DNA of 24,063 nt from a virus: IMG/VR virus record IMGVR_UViG_3300011407_000002, positions 1-24,063 of that record; one strand, given 5' to 3'. Each line of letters starts with the position of its first letter. Position 1 is the first letter of the stretch. Shown here piece by piece: positions 6,773-14,425 of this stretch. A model generated the notes under the pieces. That model was not told the origin of the DNA and searched no databases. It saw nothing but the letters and a program-made list of their open reading frames with translations. Made by a program: the position numbers and the translations under genes.

Positions 6773-8038
6773 TCACAGCCCGCTCGGGTCGATGCCTTGC
6801 TGCCGAAGCCGCTCGAGCACTTTTTCGCGAGGTGCCCCCCGCTCGATCGCGTCGCGCGCCTCCTCCATGACTTGCGCACCATCTTGCGGCGGAGTAAATC
6901 CTTCCGGGGCCGAAGATGCTGGAGCATCCTGCGACCCTGCGGGGGCGGGAGGCGTGGAAGCACCTCCCGCCCCCGCGTCACCTCGAGGCGTCGTGCCCTG
7001 TTGCGCGCGCGACAAAATCTCGCTCACCGCCGCGTCGATCGCGTCCTGTTGCGCCTTGGACGCTTCCTGGATCGCCTTGATGTCGCCCTTGCTCGCACCG
7101 GCCATCATCAACCGCGCCGTGTTCGCGATCTCGACATTGACCGCCGACTGCTGCTGGCGAAGTGCAGCGAGCGCCGTGCGCTGCTCGTTCGCGGTTCTCG
7201 CGTTCGCGATACGTTCGGCTGCCTGTTGAAACGTCTTCTGGTGCTTGTCTACCGACTCCTTGAACCGCTCCCGGCTGAGTTCGATCCGCTGCTGCGTCGC
7301 CCCTTCCGTCGCGAGATTATGGCGCTGCGCCTCCGCGGCCTTACCTTGGTCGAGTTGCAGCCTGCTCGCCTGTGAGCCTTCTCGAAATTCTTGCGCGTCG
7401 CCCAAGCGGTTCTCGCGCGTGGTCGCAACTCCGACCCGCTGCTGGCCTTGCTCGACCCTTTGCTGCCCCTGCTCGACCCTTTGCTGCCCTTGTGCGAGCC
7501 GCGCCTGTGACCGCTGGTCGGCGATGCGCCTCCAGTAGCTCGCCTCTTCGGCGTTCATGAAGGGCAAGGCGATTTGCATCGCGTTCGCGACGGCTTCCGG
7601 GTGCTTGCCGATGTTGGGGTTCGCGACCTTCATGCGCCGCACGAAGGCCTTCACTCCCGTCTCGGGGGCGTCAGACTGCCCCCCGGGCTGTGCGCTCCCG
7701 AGGGGCAGTCCTTTTTGCGACGCCATGGGGACCGGCGAGAGCGCCCCGGGCGTCGCCCCCGGGGAAAACTGACTGGGAGCCTGCTGCTGCCCGCCCGACT
7801 CGGGTAGCAACATGGTTCGACCGAACGTCTGCTTTCCCGCGAGTTCTTCCTGCCGCGCCTGCTGGCGTTCTGCGAGCTGCTGCTGGATAAGCTGCATTCG
7901 CATCTGGTGAGCCTGAGCATTGCGAATTGCCCGAGGCCCCCCGAACAGGCCGGTAAAAAAGTCGTTACCTCCCCCGCCGCCGCCGCCGCCGCCGCCGCCG
8001 AACGAAGGTTGCGTCTGCGCGCCCGCCGAGCTGGACAT
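6773..8038 (-). CDS. Gln-rich coiled-coil virion protein with poly-glycine N-terminus
   Basis: 421 aa. The N-terminus has a run of eleven glycines (residues 14-24) before NDFFTGLFGG. Next come Gln/Arg-rich helices, a middle segment with PNIGKHPEAVANAMQ, three 7-residue tandem repeats of the VEQGQQR type, and long predicted coiled coil up to about residue 330. The C-terminus is Pro/Ala-rich and then ends in a short helix with EKVLERLRQQGIDPSGL. The start ATG shares a base with the stop of the upstream SGNH/lysozyme gene, and the next gene begins right after its stop. Composition and place in the string match internal core or ejection proteins of podoviruses; no enzyme motif was seen. Confidence 0.75.
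   Translation of the reverse strand: MSSSAGAQTQPSFGGGGGGGGGGGNDFFTGLFGGPRAIRNAQAHQMRMQLIQQQLAERQQARQEELAGKQTFGRTMLLPESGGQQQAPSQFSPGATPGALSPVPMASQKGLPLGSAQPGGQSDAPETGVKAFVRRMKVANPNIGKHPEAVANAMQIALPFMNAEEASYWRRIADQRSQARLAQGQQRVEQGQQRVEQGQQRVGVATTRENRLGDAQEFREGSQASRLQLDQGKAAEAQRHNLATEGATQQRIELSRERFKESVDKHQKTFQQAAERIANARTANEQRTALAALRQQQSAVNVEIANTARLMMAGASKGDIKAIQEASKAQQDAIDAAVSEILSRAQQGTTPRGDAGAGGASTPPAPAGSQDAPASSAPEGFTPPQDGAQVMEEARDAIERGAPREKVLERLRQQGIDPSGL
7441..7503 (-). repeat. three 21-bp coding repeats (VEQGQQR type)
   Basis: Three consecutive 21-bp units encode heptads in the coiled coil of the 421-aa virion protein. The first two differ at only two bases. Heptad length fits in-register extension of a coiled coil. 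Confidence 0.7.
7973..8000 (-). repeat. GCC/GGC trinucleotide run encoding polyglycine
   Basis: About nine GCC triplets in a row (plus strand) encode the glycine run at the N-terminus of the 421-aa protein. Such runs are slippery in replication and in sequencing, so the length should be regarded as uncertain. Confidence 0.75.
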
Positions 8039-9576
8039 TACGCATCCTCTATAAACGCCGCGAACAGGTCACGTCGCGGCTGCTCCTCGACTTGCTGCCC
8101 CCAGGCTTTGCGCACCGAACCCGGCGCGCGACCGAGCAAGATATTCTCGGGGAGCGGCACCCCCTGTGCAAGCTGAATTTGCGTCGGCGGGTCTTCCTGC
8201 CCGGGCTGCATTGGCTGCTCTTCTTCGCCGCCGCCGCCGCCGTCTCCGCCACCCCCGCCGCCGTCTCCGCCACCCCCCCGGTCTTCCGTGTCGAGCTCGG
8301 CCAGCATCTGCTCGATCGTCGGCACCGGCTTGCCGCCCGAGGCCTGCGACTGCCCGGTCTCGTAGGGCATGGAAGGGGTTCCGTCTCCCCCTCGGCCCGG
8401 AGCATCCCCACCACCCTGGCTCGAGGCGAGTGACCCTTGTGGCACCGCCTCTCGTGAGAGCCCCGCCGCGATGCGCTGCGCCGCCGCGATCTCACGAGGG
8501 CGCAAGTCTTCCCTCGGGCTCTCGTACCGGTGCACGATGTCGGCGATATTATCGAGCCGAATACCTCGCCCCTTGGCCTCCGCCACGATGAAGTCGAGCT
8601 GCGTGTGAGGATCGGCCGGGTTCATGCCCCGCTTGCCCGCGAAGTCGGCGAGCAGTTTCTGGCGCGGCCCGTTGAACTGAGCAAAGCCGAACGCGCCGCG
8701 CGGATTCAACGCGCCCCCGCGCTCGCTCCCCTGCTTGCCGAACGAACCGGAATAAAGCTTGCCCCCGAACGATCGGCTTTCCGCCGCGAGAACCCCCGCG
8801 AGGCTCGACGCCTCCCGGTGATTGAGCCCCCTTCCGAGCAGCATCGTGTAAACTTGCCCCGGCGAAGCGAAGGCCCCCCCGGTCAGATTGCCCCGGTTCT
8901 CCGGCGTGAACGAATAGCTGGAGGGGCTTGCGCCTTTGGGGAGGCCCGGGTCGTTTCGTTTGTTGACGAAGGTATCGGCCGGCTTGTCGAGAAGCCCCGC
9001 GTAGCTCTTCGGGTGAACGCGATCCGCCGACAAGTTGGCGAGCGGCCCCGCGAAATTGGCATTGATCCCTTGCGCCTTGGCCTGCTGGACCATCTGAGCG
9101 AGTTGATCGTTCACGCCCCTGAAGTCCGGCCGGTCGCCGACGCCCATGACGGTGACGCCCTTCGCGCCCTTCATGGCAGCGAGTTGCTGCATGACCATCT
9201 CGAGCTGCTTCGGATTGTTGCTCGCCCCCGACGAAAGGATCACGTCCTTGCCGGCGAAGTCCTGCCCTTGCAGCGAGCCGAGCACGTCCTTCGGGGACCG
9301 GCCGACTTTCGTGAGAGCAGGGTCGAGCCCGAGCTGTTTCGCGAGACCTGCCCCGATGCTGTCTCCGACGACGAGACGCCCGCCGAGCCCGCTCGGCTCC
9401 CCGGTCCCCCGCTGCAATGTCGGCTTCGCTGGATTGGCGACGGACTCGGAGAGCAGTTGCTGGAAGCCCAAGGGCATCGACGACTGCCGATAGGTCGAAG
9501 GGTCGCCGCCCCCTACCGGAAGGTTATGGGGGTTCCGGTCCCGATAGATGTCGCCCCGCCCCTCACCTGCTCCCAC
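8038..9576 (-). CDS. SGNH-hydrolase plus lysozyme-like bifunctional virion protein
   Basis: 512 aa from a GTG at 9576, chosen because GGGGAG lies 8 nt upstream; a GTG at 9627 is an alternative with no good site. Residues about 65-195 show SGNH/GDSL-hydrolase blocks: GDS at 71-73, a block II glycine at 92, SGASNN with N120/N121, and DRVH with D185 and H188. Residues about 235-340 look like a phage tail-lysozyme domain: AAESRSFGG with E266 as likely catalytic acid, then GAFGFAQFNGPRQ. The rest is disordered and Gly/Pro-rich with Asp-Gly blocks. Such a protein would degrade peptidoglycan during DNA entry, and the esterase part may remove acyl groups from cell wall or surface glycans. The start overlaps the previous gene by 14 bp. 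Confidence 0.75.
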   Translation of the reverse strand: MGAGEGRGDIYRDRNPHNLPVGGGDPSTYRQSSMPLGFQQLLSESVANPAKPTLQRGTGEPSGLGGRLVVGDSIGAGLAKQLGLDPALTKVGRSPKDVLGSLQGQDFAGKDVILSSGASNNPKQLEMVMQQLAAMKGAKGVTVMGVGDRPDFRGVNDQLAQMVQQAKAQGINANFAGPLANLSADRVHPKSYAGLLDKPADTFVNKRNDPGLPKGASPSSYSFTPENRGNLTGGAFASPGQVYTMLLGRGLNHREASSLAGVLAAESRSFGGKLYSGSFGKQGSERGGALNPRGAFGFAQFNGPRQKLLADFAGKRGMNPADPHTQLDFIVAEAKGRGIRLDNIADIVHRYESPREDLRPREIAAAQRIAAGLSREAVPQGSLASSQGGGDAPGRGGDGTPSMPYETGQSQASGGKPVPTIEQMLAELDTEDRGGGGDGGGGGGDGGGGGEEEQPMQPGQEDPPTQIQLAQGVPLPENILLGRAPGSVRKAWGQQVEEQPRRDLFAAFIEDA

Positions 9577-9988
9577 CGACTGGACTCCCCGCCGGTGCGC
9601 CGGCTTGCGCGATCGAGCCGATCCCACCGAGCCCGCGGAGCCCCGGAGTGAAGCCGCCCGGCCCGAAGGTCGAAGGTGCGCCCATCGGCATCATGCCCCC
9701 GCCCATCGGCCCGCCCGCGCCCCCGGCCATCGGGTTCATGGCTTGGGAGAGTAGCGAGCCGAGCATGAGCCCGGTCCAAAGCCCCGCGTAAGGGCTCCCC
9801 CCGGTGTCGCCCATCGGAGAAGAGCCCGGCTGCGGGGTCGGAAACTGCCCGCTCGTCGGGTTGAACTGCGTCAACTCGGCCGGGACACCCTGGCCGGTAT
9901 AGGTCGTCTTGTCGATCACGGTCCCGCCGAGATACTGGGAACCGGGTTTCGGGCCGTTCAAACCGCCCGCCGAAGCCGTGCTGCCCAT
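9563..9988 (-). CDS. Gly/Met/Pro-rich putative virion protein
   Basis: 141 aa when started at the ATG at 9988, which overlaps the preceding stop as TGATG and has GGGGGA just upstream; an in-frame ATG at 10024 is the longer alternative. The N-terminal half is polar with aromatic residues (YTGQGVPAELTQFNP). The C-terminal half has one moderately hydrophobic segment (AGLWTGLMLGSLLSQAM) followed by low-complexity glycine/methionine/proline sequence. No family recognised. Its place among the Gly-rich proteins points to a small structural or ejection component. Confidence 0.65.
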   Translation of the reverse strand: MGSTASAGGLNGPKPGSQYLGGTVIDKTTYTGQGVPAELTQFNPTSGQFPTPQPGSSPMGDTGGSPYAGLWTGLMLGSLLSQAMNPMAGGAGGPMGGGMMPMGAPSTFGPGGFTPGLRGLGGIGSIAQAGAPAGSPVGGSR

Positions 9989-10629
9989 CAGGTCCCCCAG
10001 GGTCTGCCGTTCGCGCCCCACCATCGGGACGCCCCGGAAACGTCACCATAATTCGACATGCTGCCCTGGATGCCGGTATTCGGCGTTCCGGGGCCTTGCT
10101 GACTGAACGTCGCCCCAGGCTGTCGATTGCGTACCGTGTCGAGCATGTACTGCGAATAGGCCCCGCCTGTCGGCTGATAGTTCCCCATCCCGGCCATCTC
10201 CGGCCCCCCGGACCATGAATTATTCCAGATCGGGTCGCCTGACGCCGGGGTGTTGGAGAGCTGCGGCTGCCAAAGGGCAGGGTTGATATCGTTGCCCCAA
10301 AGCCCCGCGCCTTGGTACTGGTTCGGGGAATTGTAGGCGGCGAGGTTCGCCATCGGCGTGTTGTTGTACCCGGCGAGCGCCCCACCCGCACCCCCGCCGG
10401 CGTAGCCGTTCCCGGTAAAGAAGGTGTGGTTCCGGTTCACGTTCGCCCACTGCGGGGTCTGCGTGTCCGCTAGAATTCCCAGCTGCCCACGCAAGGAATT
10501 CGGGGCCGGCGTTCCCGGTCCGTACCAATATTGCGTTTGCCCCTGCGGGTTGTATTGCGTCTGGTAGATCATCGGGTCGGCATAGAAGCCCTTGCCTCCC
10601 CCGCCGCCTCCGCCGCTCGAGCCGCCCAT
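9988..10629 (-). CDS. Gly/Asn-rich putative virion protein with MGGSSGGGG tag
   Basis: 213 aa, rich in Gly, Asn, Tyr, Gln and Trp, with little predicted secondary structure. It opens with MGGSSGGGGGGGKG, almost the same N-terminus as the gene just before it (10633-11436). The following text has repeated aromatic-Asn-Pro-Gln clusters (IYQTQYNPQGQTQYWYG). AGGAAAGG lies upstream of the ATG, and the gene starts 3 nt after the previous stop. It ends in a TGATG junction with the next gene. Function unknown; likely an internal or tail-associated protein given the context. Confidence 0.65.
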   Translation of the reverse strand: MGGSSGGGGGGGKGFYADPMIYQTQYNPQGQTQYWYGPGTPAPNSLRGQLGILADTQTPQWANVNRNHTFFTGNGYAGGGAGGALAGYNNTPMANLAAYNSPNQYQGAGLWGNDINPALWQPQLSNTPASGDPIWNNSWSGGPEMAGMGNYQPTGGAYSQYMLDTVRNRQPGATFSQQGPGTPNTGIQGSMSNYGDVSGASRWWGANGRPWGT

Positions 10630-10632
10630 GGC

Positions 10633-11436
10633 TTACGCCTTTCCTCTCATGCCGCCCATCAAGCTTTGCGCCCCGCCTATCGCCATCTTCGCGATCCCCA
10701 TAGCGCGCTCGTTGTTCATCTGGTGGGCTTTCAGCTCCTGATCGTTCAGCGCCATTTGCTCCTGTGCGGCCGCGCTGCTCGCCTGCGTGCCGCCCTGGAG
10801 GTAGCCGAGCCAATCGGTGATCGCCTGCTGCGCCTGGCCGAGCCGCGACGCATTGAGCCCCGACAGGAAGTTCGACACGTCCATTTGGGACTGCGGCCCC
10901 GCCTGCTGGAGAGCAGCGGATTGCTGCTGGCTCTTCCCGAACTGGTTCACGAGACCCGATGCGGACTCCGCGGACTTGATCATCCGGTCGAGCGCCTGCT
11001 GCTGCCAGTTGGCGTCGAGGCTGGCGAGGTTCTGCCCCATGATCCCCTGCGCGAAGGGCGAACCCTGGAGCCCCTGCTGTGCAAGAGATGAGTTCGTCTG
11101 GTCGGTGATCTGCTGCTGCATCCGTTGGAACAGCGCGCCTTGCGGGTCGAACCCGGCCGCGCCGATCTGCTGCGCCATGTAGGGCAGGCCCGCGGATGCG
11201 TCCTGCACATTGATGCCTTGCTGCGTGACGTTGGCCGGGTTGTAGCCGGTATTGTACTGCGGGATGCCACCGAGGCTCCCCTGAGCCTGATTATAGATTT
11301 GCTGGTTCTGAGGGTCATTGTAGAGGTTCGAGATTGCGGCGGTCGCGTTATAGTCGGCCGTCGGCATGTTCCCGTACTGATAGATCGGGACCGCGCTCCC
11401 GCCCTTGCCCCCGCCCCCGCCGCTCGATCCGCCCAT
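10633..11436 (-). CDS. Gln-rich helical putative internal virion protein
   Basis: 267 aa from the ATG at 11436, which overlaps the previous stop as TGATG. The same frame is open further up but that part reads as non-protein. The N-terminus is MGGSSGGGGGKGG followed by a Tyr/Asn/Gln-rich stretch (residues 15-75). From about residue 90 to the end it is helical and Gln/Ala-rich, with LDANWQQQALDRMIKSAESASGL and similar segments, ending in Gly/Met. This composition is common in podoviral proteins between the tail genes and the lysozyme-type ejection proteins. No enzyme motif. Confidence 0.7.
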   Translation of the reverse strand: MGGSSGGGGGKGGSAVPIYQYGNMPTADYNATAAISNLYNDPQNQQIYNQAQGSLGGIPQYNTGYNPANVTQQGINVQDASAGLPYMAQQIGAAGFDPQGALFQRMQQQITDQTNSSLAQQGLQGSPFAQGIMGQNLASLDANWQQQALDRMIKSAESASGLVNQFGKSQQQSAALQQAGPQSQMDVSNFLSGLNASRLGQAQQAITDWLGYLQGGTQASSAAAQEQMALNDQELKAHQMNNERAMGIAKMAIGGAQSLMGGMRGKA

Positions 11437-11636
11437 CAAACTGCCTCCAGCTCCAGAACGGGCCGCTCTGCTCGCCACGCCTGCCGGGGCATGAACCCGG
11501 CGAACACGCACCCGTCCTCGTTCACTGCCGTGACATAGAACTCGTCATCCCAATCGAAGTGGTCATAGAAGCTTGGCGAAGGTGTACTCGACTTCGACGT
11601 AGCCGAGCCGCCTAAAAACAGGTCCAGAATCGACAT
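11436..11636 (-). CDS. 66-aa protein of unknown function overlapping the GNAT gene
   Basis: Starts at the ATG at 11636 (MSILDLFLGGS), with AAGGA 9 nt upstream; an ATG at 11645 lies directly against that site and is less likely. After a Ser-rich linker there is an acidic-aromatic part (FYDHFDWDDEFYVTAV) and a beta-like end. The first 74 bp overlap the end of the acetyltransferase gene in another frame, and the last bases overlap the next start (TGATG). No family recognised. The overlap is unusual in length, but both frames read like protein there. Confidence 0.55.
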   Translation of the reverse strand: MSILDLFLGGSATSKSSTPSPSFYDHFDWDDEFYVTAVNEDGCVFAGFMPRQAWRAERPVLELEAV

Positions 11637-12105
11637 GCTGCCCATTCCTTCTCTTCGGCACCCACTCGAGCCGGTGCACCCCCAGCTCTTTCATGTGACG
11701 TTCGACTTCCCGGATTGCGCGCAGGAACGGCGAAGAAAGCCCGGTTCCTCCCCGGAAGGCGGGTAAAATATAGAAGCTATCCCCCCTTGCACGGACGCAA
11801 CTTCGGGTGTGAAGGAGAGGAAGCACAACGAGGCTAATGTATCCGACAAGCAGATTGTCCCCGGCGCATCGAAGGGCGAGAATGTGGAGGGCACCTTGGC
11901 GTTCCAGCTCAAAGTAAAACTCCCATTGCGGATCGAAGGGGAACTTGTCAGTAAAATCAAAAGCCTCTTTGTAGTGGCGTCTCATAAGTGGGAGGGCTTC
12001 CTTCACCCCGGAAGAAAAACTCTCCCATCTCGTGAATATTTCAGGTCTTGCGCCCGCCGAGGGTCTTTGGGGTTGCGGCGGTGCTTTTACGGGTCTTGAA
12101 ACCAT
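11563..12105 (-). CDS. GNAT-family N-acetyltransferase
   Basis: 180 aa from ATG 12105; a GTG at 12111 is 6 nt further up. The domain begins near residue 25 and shows the GNAT order: helix pair (LMRRHYKEAFDF), beta strands with HILALRC and LLVGYISLVV, an acetyl-CoA loop region ILPAFRGGTGLSSPFL, helix IREVERHMKELGV, and the end VFRRLGYVEVEYTFAKLL. GNAT enzymes transfer acetyl from acetyl-CoA to an amine. Genes of this type sit between tail and ejection-protein genes in a number of podoviruses, where their target is unknown. Local GC is visibly lower than its neighbours (about 52% over 11821-12000 by hand count). It overlaps the 55-aa gene upstream by 65 bp and the 66-aa gene downstream by 74 bp. 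Confidence 0.8.
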   Translation of the reverse strand: MVSRPVKAPPQPQRPSAGARPEIFTRWESFSSGVKEALPLMRRHYKEAFDFTDKFPFDPQWEFYFELERQGALHILALRCAGDNLLVGYISLVVLPLLHTRSCVRARGDSFYILPAFRGGTGLSSPFLRAIREVERHMKELGVHRLEWVPKRRNGQHVDSGPVFRRLGYVEVEYTFAKLL

Positions 12106-12208
12106 CGACACTCGGATACCCCGTCTGGTTTTTCACCCCCGTGTTCTCGGAAGAATTGCCTTTCGCGCCCATCTTGTCATGGACGCCGAGGCCCCCTTTC
12201 TTCGCCAT
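12041..12208 (-). CDS. 55-aa basic small protein
   Basis: A short gene starting MAKKGGLGVHDKMGAKGN and ending with a TGA at 12041. AAGGAAA lies 5 nt upstream of the ATG, inside the end of the preceding 33-aa gene, and only one base separates the two genes. The product is Lys/Gly/Thr-rich, without cysteine or a membrane segment, and looks unstructured. Like the 33-aa neighbour it starts with MAKK, so the pair may be minor nucleic-acid-binding or virion proteins. Its 3' part overlaps the GNAT gene. Existence is supported by the ribosome site and spacing; function unknown. Confidence 0.55.
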   Translation of the reverse strand: MAKKGGLGVHDKMGAKGNSSENTGVKNQTGYPSVDGFKTRKSTAATPKTLGGRKT

Positions 12209-12209
12209 A

Positions 12210-12311
12210 TCACTTTCCTTTCTTGCCCATCGGAGGCATCCCCTTGCCGCCCATCATCGGCATTCCTTTGCCACCTTTACCCTTCGGCATGGGCTTCGGT
12301 TTCTTTGCCAT
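12210..12311 (-). CDS. 33-aa Lys/Met/Gly-rich protein
   Basis: Begins MAKKPKPMPKGKGGKGM and consists almost wholly of Lys, Gly, Met and Pro with short repeats of the GKGMP type. Its ATG overlaps the TGA of the 176-aa gene (TGATG), and it is followed after one base by the 55-aa gene. Tiny basic low-complexity proteins at this location can be virion-associated or DNA-binding. The stop/start coupling is the main evidence that it is translated. Confidence 0.5.
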   Translation of the reverse strand: MAKKPKPMPKGKGGKGMPMMGGKGMPPMGKKGK

Positions 12312-12841
12312 CACTGCACCTTTTCGATGATACACCCATTGAGGGTCATGGTCCCCGCCGTCGCGGCGGTCAGGCTGACGGAGATGTCGAGCGGCCCCGC
12401 GATCGACTGCGTGCTGTTCGCCGGCCCCGCCGTCGTCACGACGGTCGCTGCCGTGTTCGCGCGGATCATCTCGGATTGCACCGGGGAGGCGACCGTTCCG
12501 ACGTTCTGGAAGTAGGCTTCGAATTCCCAAATCTGCCCCGAGCCCGTCACGATCGCGTTCGCGGTGAGCGCGCCATAAGCAACAGTGATCGTCTTGGCGT
12601 TCACGTCGGCGGAGTTTACACCCCACCCCCGAACCCGAAACACCTCACCGAGAGCAAAGGTGCCCCCCGGGACCGTGTAGCCGAGCGCCTTGTTCGCGCC
12701 GGTGCCGGTCGTGACGAACGGCGCGGGGATAGCCGCGACGATCCCCCCGATGCTGGCATTGATCGCCTGCGCTTGCAGGTTGTCGGAGAGCAGGGGATTG
12801 GTGATGTCCAATGGCCCTGGGTTGAGCGGTACGTCTGACAT
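12311..12841 (-). CDS. putative beta-rich virion accessory (fibre/decoration) protein
   Basis: 176 aa. After a short polar N-terminus with repeated Asn/Gln helices (LLSDNLQAQAINASIGGIVAAI) the protein is beta-rich, Ala/Thr/Val-heavy and low in charge, as in phage head fibres, decoration proteins or fibre tips. AGGGGA lies 6 nt before the ATG. It follows the signal-peptide fibre gene by 15 bp and is coupled to the 33-aa gene after it. No specific family was recognised; a structural role is inferred from composition and place. Confidence 0.6.
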   Translation of the reverse strand: MSDVPLNPGPLDITNPLLSDNLQAQAINASIGGIVAAIPAPFVTTGTGANKALGYTVPGGTFALGEVFRVRGWGVNSADVNAKTITVAYGALTANAIVTGSGQIWEFEAYFQNVGTVASPVQSEMIRANTAATVVTTAGPANSTQSIAGPLDISVSLTAATAGTMTLNGCIIEKVQ

Positions 12842-12856
12842 GCTGGTCCCCTGCGT

Positions 12857-14425
12857 TTACATGCGGTACTCGAAGAAGAAACCCCCGAATTGGATCGTCC
12901 CGACATTTCCCACGAAACTGCCCGTCCCGCAAGACACTAGCTCGATAGGAGCAACGAAGTGCGCTCCTATCCCGGGGATGAGCACCCTGTGCGAGGTCAC
13001 GCTCGCTTGTGTCGAGCCGAAACCCGACACCCCCGCGATCTGACTTGTCCCGGGATTGGTCGTTATGTCGAAGCCTATCCCGACAATAGAATAGCACGAA
13101 ATATTGTTGTTGTAAGCGAACACGTTATAGTTGGCCGAAAGCCACTCGTCGGCGACACCCGTTATAAAGCTGACGAGGTTCCCCGTCGATCCGTCTGCTA
13201 TCCGGTAGGCCGCGACATTGTAGGCCCACTGCCCGGTATCCTGCACTGTCGTGTAAACGGGGAGCCGATTGTAGCGGTTGAACACCCCGAACGTCGCGGG
13301 AGAGCCCCCGCCCGCTTGCCCGCCGTAAAGCCAGCTCACGGTCGGCCCCGACGAGTCCGTCACGATCGTCGCGATGTGCAAGCCCGCTTGCGCGGCAGGC
13401 CCGTTCGTGATCGCGTTCAAGTTTACGGCATAGGCCCCGTTCTGGATCGTCGTCTGGTCCGCTGCTGCCCCGCGCACCGTGCCGGAAGTCCAGGCAGGCC
13501 CTCGCGAGATTGCGAAGGTCTTGATGAGCGAAGCATTCACCGAGAAGGTGCCGGACCCCGAGGCCGTCGCATTGTTGCTGATATGGATTTGCGTCGGCGT
13601 GTCGATCGAGGTGACGGTCGTGGCGACGGGAATTCCCGGCCCGGTGATCGCCGCGCCGACGACAAGCGAGCCGGTCCCCCCGGTGATTCCGCCGATCGTC
13701 GAGAGCACTTGCGACCCGGAAGTCGTCACCCCGGTGAAGGTCGTATCGGTGTGATACCAGAAGTAAACGTCGTAAACGGTCGCCGCGACCGCCGCGGCCG
13801 GGCTCAATGTCGTGTCACTGAGCAGTTGCGAGAGCGTGGACGTGAGCTGCGTCGAGAAGATATTCCCGGCCCCGTCCGTGTAAACGGCGGTCGTGCCGTT
13901 GTAGGGCACGTAATAGATCGAGGTCGCCGCCGTGACAGACGCGACCGGCATGAACTGCGTGCTCGAATTCGACACCCGAAGCTGTGGGAGGAGCACGCCC
14001 TGCTTCGAGTCCACGTAAGCGACCGTTGCCGCGTCGCGCGCCGAGGGCGTGGTCTGCGCGGGCAAGAGATGCAGGCCTGTGTTATTCCAGCACCCGACCT
14101 GCACTCCGGCGTGGGTGATCCCCAGGCACCCGTTTACGGTGTCATAGAAGAGCCCGGTCGTGGCGAAGTTCGCGAAGGTCAGCGACGGGAGCGTCGCCGA
14201 GCCGTTCCCGAGCCCCGCGATCGTCGTGATGTTGTTATTCAGCCCGCTCGTCGCGGCGTTCGCGTTGACCTGATTCGCAATCTGGTTGAAGTTCGCCATT
14301 ACCTGACCGGCATCGGCGATCGTCCCGTTCTGGAGAATGAACGGATAGCTCGTGAAAATCTGTGCCTGCGCTACCGGAGCGAAGAGCAGGAGCAGCGCGC
14401 TAAGGACGCATCTGAGAATACCCAA
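12857..14425 (-). CDS. putative tail fibre with N-terminal Sec signal peptide
   Basis: 522 aa from a TTG start at 14425, chosen because AGGGAGGA lies 5 nt upstream. It then begins MGILRCVLSALLLLFAPV and has an AQA site, so residues 1-21 look like a Sec signal peptide cut after A21. The rest is beta-rich and Ser/Thr/Gly/Asn-rich as in fibres: an N-terminal helical segment (ADAGQVMANFNQIANQVN), a trimeric-fibre-like repeat zone, and a C-terminal domain with SAATxIYY, DTTLSPAAAVAATVYDVYFW, RGPAWTSGTVRG and ITNGPAA motifs. That C-terminal domain is shared with the fibre at 21704. It overlaps the tail-nozzle gene by 26 bp. Receptor binding is inferred. Whether it is exported or the hydrophobic N-terminus serves assembly is open. 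Confidence 0.75.
   Translation of the reverse strand: MGILRCVLSALLLLFAPVAQAQIFTSYPFILQNGTIADAGQVMANFNQIANQVNANAATSGLNNNITTIAGLGNGSATLPSLTFANFATTGLFYDTVNGCLGITHAGVQVGCWNNTGLHLLPAQTTPSARDAATVAYVDSKQGVLLPQLRVSNSSTQFMPVASVTAATSIYYVPYNGTTAVYTDGAGNIFSTQLTSTLSQLLSDTTLSPAAAVAATVYDVYFWYHTDTTFTGVTTSGSQVLSTIGGITGGTGSLVVGAAITGPGIPVATTVTSIDTPTQIHISNNATASGSGTFSVNASLIKTFAISRGPAWTSGTVRGAAADQTTIQNGAYAVNLNAITNGPAAQAGLHIATIVTDSSGPTVSWLYGGQAGGGSPATFGVFNRYNRLPVYTTVQDTGQWAYNVAAYRIADGSTGNLVSFITGVADEWLSANYNVFAYNNNISCYSIVGIGFDITTNPGTSQIAGVSGFGSTQASVTSHRVLIPGIGAHFVAPIELVSCGTGSFVGNVGTIQFGGFFFEYRM

Noticed and set aside
7973-8280. GCC/GGC-rich runs as a CRISPR or minisatellite element.
   Set aside because: They are in frame, encode polyglycine and Asp-Gly stretches of two virion proteins and have no spacer-repeat order.
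11437-11511. Longer start of the 267-aa virion gene at 11511.
   Set aside because: The extra residues are Arg/Ala-rich shadow of the 66-aa gene, while the ATG at 11436 forms a TGATG junction and begins the MGGSS tag also seen in the next protein.
12032-12838. Plus-strand open frames opposite the 176-aa gene and GNAT, and other long plus-strand frames between 2 and 24 kb.
   Set aside because: They are Arg/Pro/Ala-rich, lack ribosome sites and lie exactly opposite well-supported minus-strand genes; high GC makes long antisense frames common.
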